DNA from: CAIWHR01 sp963734055
GTDB taxonomy: Bacteria; Pseudomonadota; Gammaproteobacteria; Burkholderiales; Casimicrobiaceae
Length of the DNA stretch: 64,000 bases
Assembly (NCBI GenBank): GCA_963734055.1
Contig: CAVTFQ010000003.1
Span: forward strand, 1-64,000
Direction of reading: 5' to 3'
The notes under the pieces were generated by a model that searched no databases, was not told the DNA's origin, and was given only the letters and a program-made list of their open reading frames with translations. This document shows, one piece after another, positions 17,221 to 23,314 of the stretch. Numbering within the stretch: the stretch's first letter is position 1; each line of letters begins with the position of its first letter. The position numbers and the translations under genes are program-made.

Positions 17221-18279
17221 TTAGAAGGAATAACTGATGCCGGCCGCCCCGGTCCAGTGCGGGAAGAGCTGAATGCCATCGAGTCGACTGTAGACCGGGA
17301 TCTGCACGAAGGCGAAAGCTTGCACGTTGGCGGCAATGCTGAAGCCTATGCCAGGGCTGAGGTACACCACCGTGCCACCTGAACCAAACGTGTCCGCGAG
17401 CACGCCTTGGTCCGTCCCTTTCCACGTGAAATTGACCTGCAACTGCGGCACGATTTCCGGGTTGGCCACGTAGCGCGCGCCGAAGCTGACCGCGACCTGG
17501 TTGCCGGGCCGGAAATCCTGGCCAGGCTGGTCGAGCTTGTGGGCCACCGCCGACTGGAATTGACCGTTGACGAAAGCATCGAAATCCTGGCTCACGGCTT
17601 GGTAGTAGTACGCGCCGACGATGATGTCGGTCGCGCCGACGCCCGCTTGCAGGCTGGTATCCAGAAGGTTGTCCGGCGACGGATTCTGTGCATTCGGACC
17701 GGAGTTGAACGCGACAGGCTTGCGACCGACAACCGCCGTGCCGTCGGCATTCGGCCCTCCGTAGTTGCCCGTCGGCAGCACCACACCCAGTTGGAGCCCG
17801 AGGTTGTGTGTCGGCAGCAAGCCCTGATAGCTGGCGATAAAACGGACGTCCCCCAGGCTGTCAACGCTCGCGCCACTGATCTGGTCCGGGGTGAGCGGAT
17901 TGCTCGCCTCTCCGTACGTGTCATGGCTGCGGTCCACGATCGGCACCTGCAAATTGAAATTCCATTCGTGGTTCGGGCTGTAGTTCAGGCCGAGGGTGAA
18001 GTAGCGGTTGATGGTCTGCTTCTCGACTTCCTGGCTGCCGCCGGCATCGTTGATCGCCGCGACTTCCGAGTCGGAAAGACTGTGCGTGCCTGAGCGCAGC
18101 TGGTTCTGGTTGATGAAGTCAAACTCGAAGCTCACGCGCCAGCCAGGCGATGTCATATAGCCCATCGCGGCATCGGTGGAGAGGGAACATCCGCAGGTGG
18201 CGCACGCCAGAGCGGCTGTCGGACTAGTGGCAATGATCAGCGCGAGGGCGCTGGTTGTGCGATGCTGGTTCCGTTTCAT
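17221..18279 (-). CDS. Predicted outer-membrane beta-barrel protein with CxxCxC N-terminus
   Basis: 352 residues with a signal peptide (about 1-25) leading straight into CATCGCS (Cys26, Cys29, Cys31). The rest is a run of alternating amphipathic strands (WRVSFEFDFINQN, FTLGLNYSPNHEWNFNLQVP and similar) ending in Phe, the hallmark of an outer-membrane beta-barrel. AGGAGG is well spaced from ATG 18279. I do not know the function. The Cys cluster at the mature N-terminus, the upstream His-rich DUF2946 gene and the downstream TlpA gene point to metal or thiol handling at the outer membrane. The cluster could bind a metal ion or be a substrate of the TlpA protein. Confidence 0.75.
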   Translation of the reverse strand: MKRNQHRTTSALALIIATSPTAALACATCGCSLSTDAAMGYMTSPGWRVSFEFDFINQNQLRSGTHSLSDSEVAAINDAGGSQEVEKQTINRYFTLGLNYSPNHEWNFNLQVPIVDRSHDTYGEASNPLTPDQISGASVDSLGDVRFIASYQGLLPTHNLGLQLGVVLPTGNYGGPNADGTAVVGRKPVAFNSGPNAQNPSPDNLLDTSLQAGVGATDIIVGAYYYQAVSQDFDAFVNGQFQSAVAHKLDQPGQDFRPGNQVAVSFGARYVANPEIVPQLQVNFTWKGTDQGVLADTFGSGGTVVYLSPGIGFSIAANVQAFAFVQIPVYSRLDGIQLFPHWTGAAGISYSF

Positions 18280-18434
18280 TGGAAGTTCCTCCTGCTGCGG
18301 TGCCGGCCCGATCGCCGGCAAACGCCAAGTCGCTGCCCGGCGTGCAATAGGCAACCACTGCAGCCGCGGTCTGCGGCAAACGGGGCGTGCTGCGCCGCGA
18401 CGGAAACACCATCGCCGCGCAGATCAGACGCCGA

Positions 18435-18857
18435 TCAGGAGAGCTGGGGAGGTGCGCGCGGTTGCGCGATGCGGACGGAGGATCGTCCGGAAGATACGGT
18501 ATGCGAGGGCCGAATCGGCGAGGCCGATTCCTCGCATGGAGCCGCCGATTCTGCGCCGGCGTAAGCCAGCGGTGCGCCCGCGGCGAATCCCGGGCAATAG
18601 GGGCAATGCGGAGTGGTTCCCTCGCCGGATTGCGAGTCGTGGTGTTGCGCGTCGCCGTCGTGCGAAGGGTCGTGCTGGACGTCGCTGTCGTGCGAATGAT
18701 GGTGCTGGACGGCGCTGTCGCGGAGCTCACCGGCGGCGCAGTACTCGCTTATACGGCCATTGGCGTCAACGTGTATGTGCGCGTACGCGAAGACCGGGGC
18801 CAACGCATTGAGCGTCAGCGCCAGCCACGCAACGTAGGCATTCCGATGAACCCTCAT
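18435..18857 (-). CDS. DUF2946-like exported His-rich protein
   Basis: 140 residues: signal peptide (about 1-25), then three tandem 10-residue His/Asp repeats at 47-76 (DSAVQHHHSH, DSDVQHDPSH, DGDAQHHDSQ), then HCPYCPGFAAG (84-94), the Cys-pair segment typical of DUF2946. The family often sits beside copper transport and resistance genes. The DNA shows the repeats as 30-base units. It is first of the trio with the outer-membrane protein (155 bases downstream) and TlpA. Periplasmic or membrane-attached copper binding is the inferred role. Confidence 0.72.
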   Translation of the reverse strand: MRVHRNAYVAWLALTLNALAPVFAYAHIHVDANGRISEYCAAGELRDSAVQHHHSHDSDVQHDPSHDGDAQHHDSQSGEGTTPHCPYCPGFAAGAPLAYAGAESAAPCEESASPIRPSHTVSSGRSSVRIAQPRAPPQLS

Positions 18858-19190
18858 CGGGCTTCAGACTCCCGCCAGCTAACAGGCCACTTCCGCACGC
18901 AATTCCAAGGCAGGGTTGCTCTGGCAAACCCTTAGCCTACTCCAAATCCGCCAGCAGGGACCGTTGGCAACCGACCGCCTTCGGCCGGCGACCGCCGCCG
19001 ACCCGCGCCCGCCGAATGGCTGCTCCCCGTCTGTTGCGGAGTTCAACCGGGTCGTCTCGAGGACCGTTCATGGCCGACAGCGCCCGCTGAGAAGCCGCGG
19101 CCGAATGGCTGCTGCCGCGGCGAAGCGGACGGTCGGCTGCGTCGGCCGTGTGACCGAGTAGGGGTTCCCCCGGGGGATAAATGAGTGGGT
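18858..19190. other. No supported gene; promoter region of the DUF2946 trio
   Basis: About 330 bases between divergent genes. It contains a hairpin at 18912-18932 and two copies of CCGAATGGCTGCT (about 19013 and 19104). I see no coding signal. Confidence 0.5.
18912..18932. promoter_or_regulatory. Hairpin upstream of the DUF2946 gene
   Basis: AGGGTTGC and GCAAACCCT pair with one bulged A around a TCTG loop, about 55-75 bases upstream of the DUF2946 start. It could be an operator or part of the 5' leader of the putative metal trio. Confidence 0.35.
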
Positions 19191-19219
19191 TTGACCTGCT
19201 CCCATCATGGGAGCATACT
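19191..19219 (+). promoter_or_regulatory. higBA promoter with palindromic operator
   Basis: TTGACC (19191-19196) and CATACT (19214-19219) are separated by exactly 17 bases. That spacer is occupied by the left and central part of a perfect 19-base palindrome, TGCTCCCATCATGGGAGCA (19197-19215). HigA binding here would block RNA polymerase. Transcription should begin near 19226, only one or two bases before the higB ATG at 19228. Confidence 0.7.
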
Positions 19220-19227
19220 TGCATGCA

Positions 19228-19521
19228 ATGCGGGTCATCGCGATCTCGACGCTGCGCCGGTTCTGGCAGAAGCACCCGATGGCGGAGATTCCCTTGAGGG
19301 CATGGTACGCCGAGGCGCGTCGAGCGCGCTGGGAACGCCCCGCGGACGTTAAGGCGAATCGACGCAACGTTAGCGTCCTCGCGAACAACCGCGTGGTATT
19401 CAACATCAAGGGAAATGACTACAGACTGGTGGTCGCGATGCGATACGACAAGCAGATCATGTTCATCCGATTCATCGGCAACCACGCCGAATATGATCGG
19501 ATCGACGCGACGACGGTGTAA
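19228..19521 (+). CDS. higB: HigB-family mRNA interferase toxin
   Basis: 97 residues of the RelE/HigB superfamily. The N-terminus MRVIAISTLRRFWQKHP, the middle segment LRAWYAEARRARWERPADVK and the C-terminal FIRFIGNHAEYDRIDA match the HigB subfamily that cleaves ribosome-bound mRNA. Basic and aromatic catalytic residues are expected in NRVVFNIKGNDYRLVV and the C-terminal Tyr/His. ATG at 19228 gives the standard N-terminus; an upstream in-frame ATG at 19207 lies in the operator. Toxin-first order and a 2-base gap to the antitoxin are normal for higBA. Confidence 0.9.
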   Translation: MRVIAISTLRRFWQKHPMAEIPLRAWYAEARRARWERPADVKANRRNVSVLANNRVVFNIKGNDYRLVVAMRYDKQIMFIRFIGNHAEYDRIDATTV

Positions 19522-19523
19522 CA

Positions 19524-19898
19524 ATGGACCTGAAGCCAATAAAGACCAAGCGCGACTACCAGGCGGCGTTGAAGCGCGCCGAGCACCTCTGGCACGCTGC
19601 CGCGGGCAGTACTGAGGCTGACGCGCTTGATGTCCTGACTCTGCTTATTGCCGATTACGAGACAAGGCATTTCCCGATTGCCGATCCTGACCCGATCCAG
19701 TTCCTCGAATACGTCATGGAATCACGCGGGCTGACGCGCAAAGATCTCGAGCTGTACATCGGATCGCGCGCGCGGGTGGCGGAGGTACTGAACCGCAACC
19801 GCGCGCTTACGTTGGAGATGATTCGCCGGCTTTCCGAGGGACTCGGGCTGCCGGCTGATGTGCTGGTACAGCGATACCCGCTACGCCACGCTGCATAG
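19524..19898 (+). CDS. higA: HigA-family antitoxin (XRE-type HTH)
   Basis: 124 residues. The N-terminal half resembles the helical toxin-binding part of HigA-type antitoxins. The C-terminal HTH (about 65-115: FLEYVMESRGLTRKDL, GSRARVAEVLNRNRALTLEMIRRLSEGLGLP) is the XRE fold. It should neutralise HigB and repress the promoter at 19191-19219. No good ribosome binding site is visible, so translation probably depends on coupling to higB. Confidence 0.9.
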   Translation: MDLKPIKTKRDYQAALKRAEHLWHAAAGSTEADALDVLTLLIADYETRHFPIADPDPIQFLEYVMESRGLTRKDLELYIGSRARVAEVLNRNRALTLEMIRRLSEGLGLPADVLVQRYPLRHAA

Positions 19899-19935
19899 TT
19901 GTCACAGTGCCGCAATTCGTCCAGTGCTGTGCTCG

Positions 19936-19946
19936 GTGTGTCCGGT
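19936..19946 (+). repeat. 11-bp end repeat, right copy
   Basis: GTGTGTCCGGT, identical to 49-59. It lies among three spaced CCGGTT motifs (about 19943-19970), 95-100 bases inside the tRNA-His fragment, a position suited to integrase arm sites. Confidence 0.35.
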
Positions 19947-20039
19947 TTTGTGCCCGGTTGTGCCGGTTTTTTACGAGTTCGCATTAACCGGCTTTCTTTT
20001 CATTCAAGTGCTTACGGAACGCCGCGACCCCCCGTTTTC

Positions 20040-20086
20040 GATTGTGATTCCGCTTGTCGTGAGTTCGAATCCCATCAGCCACCCCA
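20040..20086 (+). other. tRNA-His (GTG) 3' fragment, candidate right attachment site
   Basis: 47 bases match the 3' portion of tRNA-His: anticodon loop TTGTGAT, 3' anticodon strand TCCGC, variable loop, T-arm GTGAG-TTCGAAT-CCCAT, acceptor strand CAGCCAC and CCCA. No 5' half is present: the five bases before the loop do not pair with the anticodon strand. One T-stem pair is an A-C mismatch, so it is not under tRNA selection. This is the standard trace left when an island integrates at a tRNA 3' end. Orientation implies that the intact tRNA-His lies left of the window, beside the integrase. Confidence 0.85.
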
Positions 20087-20129
20087 CCCCTCTTCTGTAC
20101 GGTCTGGAGACATAGGTGACAGACTGTAC

Positions 20130-20985
20130 CTAAGACATAGGTAACAACCTCGCGCCGAACGGGTTGTCGAGGGGTTGCAGGCTCTTCTGCTCCAGGTCGA
20201 TATAGCCGAGATCGTAATGCATGAAGCTTACGATCCAGATGCCGTCATCGACGTCCTTGATGCCGAGGCGCTGACCGACCAGCACGTACGAGATGTTGAT
20301 CTTCTTGCGATGCATGCAGATGCGACCGCAAGCGGTGACCAGGACATCACGATCGTGCAATGGGTAGGTCAGATCCGGCAAGCCAAGATCCGGTCGTGGT
20401 GAGGGCGAGTAGGTCTGGCTGGGCGTTTTCATCGCCAATGCCTCGTGCGGCCGCTCGTTATTGAACTCGCTGACGAAGACATCAAAGCGCGCCTGTTGCT
20501 GAAGGCTGTTCATGCCGGGCGGTCGCGTGGTTTCCTGCTTCAGGGTCAGGGGCATGCGTTCGTGACGGCCGTTCTGCTGCGGTCGTCCGGGGCGGATGCG
20601 CTCGATCGCGATGCCCGGGCGCAGCCACCAGACCGATAATTTCGAGAGATTGAGCAATGCGTTGGGGCTGGCGAACGGGACGCCGTTGTCGGACCCAATG
20701 GCGGCGGGAAGGCCACGCTCGAGGAACAGCTGCTGGAACGCGGTGATGGCGGGGTCTTCCCGCGTCGAATCCAGGGCCTCGCATAGGAGCAGGTAGCGCG
20801 AGGCGTGATCGGTGACCGTGAGCGGGTAACAGTACTCGTCGTTGCCCAGCTTGAATTCGCCCTTGAAGTCGGCGCCCCACAGATCGTTGGGCGCGATGCC
20901 CGGCGACAGTGACGTTCCTGTGGCGCGCTGGCGCGGGCGGCGGAGGCCCTTGACCAGCCCGTGATCCTGCCCCGGTTTCGCGTAC
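20130..20985 (-). pseudogene. IS481-family transposase, C-terminal part
   Basis: Encodes the C-terminal two thirds of an IS481-type DDE transposase: HGLVKGLRRPRQRATGTS, then DLWGADFKGEFKLGNDEYCYP (first Asp), IGSDNGVPFAS (second Asp), PGRPQQNGRHER (Glu region), and the tail LQPLDNPFGARLLPMS ending at TAG. It is fused upstream to IS3 DNA and has no start of its own. Substitutions in otherwise invariant stretches suggest no recent activity. Confidence 0.85.
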
Positions 20986-21024
20986 ATCGGAATGTTGGTA
21001 ACTTTCTGATGAACGGAGGGCGAG

Positions 21025-21342
21025 ATGAGCAAGAAGGAAGCGGTTCCGAATCGACGGTACATCGAGGAGTTCAAGACCGAAGCGGTCAGGTTGGCACTAT
21101 CGACGAGTGGCAATGCGGCGGCGAAGCGGTTGGGGATTCCACAGTCGACCATGACGAATTGGGTTCGGCAGAGTCGCGAAGGGGCGTCGGCTCCGGTCGC
21201 AGGCGCGGCGGCGCCGGTCAAGCGTCCGATTTCGGAGCTGGAAGCGGAGAATGCGCGGCTGCGCCGTGAGCTGGCCAGCGCCAAGCTGGATCTGGAGATC
21301 ATAAAAAAAGCGGCGGCGTATTTCGCGAAGGAGTCGCGGTGA
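21025..21342 (+). CDS. IS3-family transposase OrfA
   Basis: 105 residues: HTH of the IS911/IS3 type (YIEEFKTEAVRLALSTS, AAKRLGIPQSTMTNWVRQ) and a leucine-zipper-like coiled coil (ELEAENARLRRELASAKLDLEIIKKAAAYFAKE). An A7 tract at 21303-21309 is the expected slippery site for programmed frameshifting into orfB. Intact as a frame, but part of a dead element. Confidence 0.88.
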   Translation: MSKKEAVPNRRYIEEFKTEAVRLALSTSGNAAAKRLGIPQSTMTNWVRQSREGASAPVAGAAAPVKRPISELEAENARLRRELASAKLDLEIIKKAAAYFAKESR

Positions 21343-21585
21343 GATACGCCTGGATCGAGCAGCATCGCGACGACTACGCGGCGAGCCGGATGTGCCGGTT
21401 GCTGGAGGTGTCGCGCACGGGCTATTTGCAATGGCGGCGCCGTCCGCCGAGCGCGCGAGCGCAGGCCAATGCACGGCTGGATGCGCAGGTGGCGGCGATG
21501 CACGCGGCGAGCAAGGGCAGCTACGGGCGTCCGCGCATCGTGCGCGCATTGCGCGAAGACGGTCTGCGGGTGGGCCCGGAGCACA
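21339..21585 (+). pseudogene. IS3-family transposase OrfB, 5' fragment
   Basis: About 80 codons of orfB (MRYAWIEQHRDDYAASRMCR, then SKGSYGRPRIVRALREDGLRVG) overlapping orfA by four bases (GTGA). The DDE catalytic domain is missing. The frame runs on briefly into IS481 DNA and stops at 21602. Confidence 0.85.
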
Positions 21586-21745
21586 GCGCTTCAACCCCTT
21601 GATCTTTATAGCGGGTGAAGCTCTTGTAGCCGGTCTTGCGGGAGATGCCGAACTCCCGGCATACCTCGCTCATCGATTCGCCATCCAGCAGCCTGGCCAC
21701 AAACCGCAGGCGCTCGTCCATCACCGAACACTCCTTCCACGGCAT
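21586..21745 (-). pseudogene. IS481-family transposase, N-terminal part
   Basis: The first 50 or so codons of the IS481 transposase from ATG 21745 (with GGGAGG upstream): MPWKECSVMDERLRFVARLL, then the HTH SMSEVCREFGISRKTGYK and YKDQGVEAL. It then runs into IS3 DNA. It pairs with the C-terminal part at 20130-20985. Confidence 0.85.
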
Positions 21746-21874
21746 AGACACCTCCCGGATGATCCCGGGAAAGTGTTACCCATGTGTCCGGTACGTCCTG
21801 TAACCTATCTCTCAGTCCGCTCATTCGGTTTCCCGCGTAGCAGCCACCACTGACGCGCGGTCGTGGGGGCGAAC

Positions 21875-22246
21875 ATGCCAAGACCTCTGGTTCGCTGCGT
21901 TACGAAGATGGCCGTCGCCCTCGCCATCGGTACGATGGTGTCGATGGCGTACGGTCAGGTTTACAAGTGCACGGACGGCGCCGGCAGGACCACCTACTCC
22001 GATGTGCCCTGCGCTTCCGGAAGCAAACCCTTCAAGCTTCCGGAGGATGCCCAGGGAAAGGGCACGAATCCGCAGGTGTGCGCCCAGCTGCTCGATGAGA
22101 CGCGCAGGCTCGCTGCGGAGGCCGATCGCGACGCGAAACGCGGGCGCACGGAAAGCGCTCACAGCATGAAGCGCAGGCAGGCGCTTACCCGGCAGTACGA
22201 GACGCGCTGCGTCGGAATCGCCCGCTCCGAGTCAGGTCAAAAATAG
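21875..22246 (+). CDS. DUF4124-domain exported protein
   Basis: 123 residues: a signal peptide (about 1-27, ending SMAYG) and a short DUF4124 domain (QVYKCTDGAGRTTYSDVPC) with its conserved Cys pair, followed by a charged helical tail containing two more Cys. Such proteins are common, small periplasmic proteins of unknown function in betaproteobacteria. ATG 21875 has a GGGGG run at a workable distance; 21863 (GTG) is an alternative. It is the first chromosome-like gene beyond the IS graveyard. Confidence 0.75.
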   Translation: MPRPLVRCVTKMAVALAIGTMVSMAYGQVYKCTDGAGRTTYSDVPCASGSKPFKLPEDAQGKGTNPQVCAQLLDETRRLAAEADRDAKRGRTESAHSMKRRQALTRQYETRCVGIARSESGQK

Positions 22247-22288
22247 GTCGGACCGTCGAGCTCGGGTCTCGAGCCATTGGAGATCGCC

Positions 22289-23245
22289 GTGAGATCGTCG
22301 CCCCATCCTCGCGGGGTCTTGTCCCCCGTCGTCACGCCTTTCACGTCGGACCTGCGCCCGGACATGCCGCGCTTCCTACGCCATTGCCGATGGCTGCTCG
22401 ACAACGACGTGGGACTGGCGGTTTTCGGCACGAACTCCGAGGCGAACTCGCTCACGGTTGCTGAAAAGCTGGAGTTGCTCGACGCGCTGATGGAAGCGGG
22501 TCTTCCCGCTGCGCGCATGATGCCTGGAACCGGCACGTGCGCCCTCCCTGACACGGTCGAGCTGACCCGACGCGCGGTCGCTCACGGCTGTGGCGGCGTG
22601 CTGATGCTGCCCCCGTTCTACTACAAGGGCGTGTCGGACGACGGCTTGTTCGCAAGCTTCGCGGAGGTGATCGAGCGGGTTGGCGATGCGCGGTTGCGCA
22701 TCTACCTGTACCACATTCCGCCGGTGTCGATGGTCCCGATCACCCTCGCGCTGATCGACCGCTTGCTTCATCGTTATCCGGGGACCATTGCGGGCATCAA
22801 GGACAGCTCGGGCGACTGGAACAACACGCGCGCGATACTCGAGCAGTTCCAGCCGCGAGGCTTCGACGTCTTCGCCGGCAGCGAGACGTTCCTGCTTGCG
22901 ACCCTGCGCGGAGGCGGCGCCGGCTGCATCAGCGCCACGGCCAACGTGAATCCGGCCGCGATCGCGAAGCTGAGCCGTGACTGGGAGAAGCCGGAGGCTG
23001 ACGCGCGGCAGGCCGCGCTCGACCGCGTGCGGGCCGCGTTCCAGGCGTTCCCGATGATTCCCGCGCTCAAAGCCGCCGTGGCGCATTTCTCCGGAGACTC
23101 CTCATGGACGACGGTGCGGCCGCCGCTCATCGCGCTAGGCGAGGAGCAACGGGGTCGGCTGCTGGGCTCGCTCGGCGATCTGGGTTTTGCCATGCCGGGT
23201 CTTGGCCGGGAAAAGGCTGACCCGCTTGCGCGGTCCCCCGCCTAG
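22289..23245 (+). CDS. DapA-family (dihydrodipicolinate synthase / N-acetylneuraminate lyase) aldolase
   Basis: 318 residues, a class I TIM-barrel aldolase. The Schiff-base Lys is in AGIKDSSGDW (about 170), the catalytic Tyr in YLYHIPPVS (about 140), and the substrate-binding loop is GTNSEANSL instead of the GTTGE of true DapA, so this is not the lysine-biosynthesis enzyme. Likely a 2-keto-3-deoxy-acid aldolase or similar. GTG at 22289 is chosen because TTGGAG lies 7 bases upstream; a TTG at 22277 is an in-frame alternative. It is convergent with the narK gene, with 70 bases between. Confidence 0.8.
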   Translation: MRSSPHPRGVLSPVVTPFTSDLRPDMPRFLRHCRWLLDNDVGLAVFGTNSEANSLTVAEKLELLDALMEAGLPAARMMPGTGTCALPDTVELTRRAVAHGCGGVLMLPPFYYKGVSDDGLFASFAEVIERVGDARLRIYLYHIPPVSMVPITLALIDRLLHRYPGTIAGIKDSSGDWNNTRAILEQFQPRGFDVFAGSETFLLATLRGGGAGCISATANVNPAAIAKLSRDWEKPEADARQAALDRVRAAFQAFPMIPALKAAVAHFSGDSSWTTVRPPLIALGEEQRGRLLGSLGDLGFAMPGLGREKADPLARSPA

Positions 23246-23314
23246 GGTTACCCCATGACTTGCCGTGCCGGGGCCCAAGGCCGGCGCTGCGGCGATGACA
23301 CGAGCCCGACGTCG

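Larger units (their letters stand above)
20990..21585 (+). mobile_element. Truncated IS3-family element inside IS481
   Basis: Left end, complete orfA and the first fifth of orfB of an IS3-family element, inserted in the IS481 transposase gene on the opposite strand. The right boundary near 21580-21586 is where IS481 coding resumes. The right part of IS3 and about 65 codons of the IS481 transposase are missing, so a deletion followed insertion. Confidence 0.75.
20106..21814 (-). mobile_element. IS481-family element, interrupted and decayed
   Basis: Long imperfect inverted ends flank the element: about 20106-20150 (TGGAGACATAGGTGACAG, GTACC, ACATAGGTAACA) and about 21772-21814 (reading inward TGAGAGATAGGTTACAG, GTACC, ACATGGGTAACA). 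Inside, the transposase on the minus strand is split by an IS3-family fragment and lacks its middle. The element sits 20 bases beyond the tRNA-His remnant. I see no clear target duplication. Confidence 0.8.

Noticed and set aside
20040..20086. Functional tRNA-His gene
   Set aside because: There is no 5' half, the anticodon stem cannot form and the T-stem has a mismatch.
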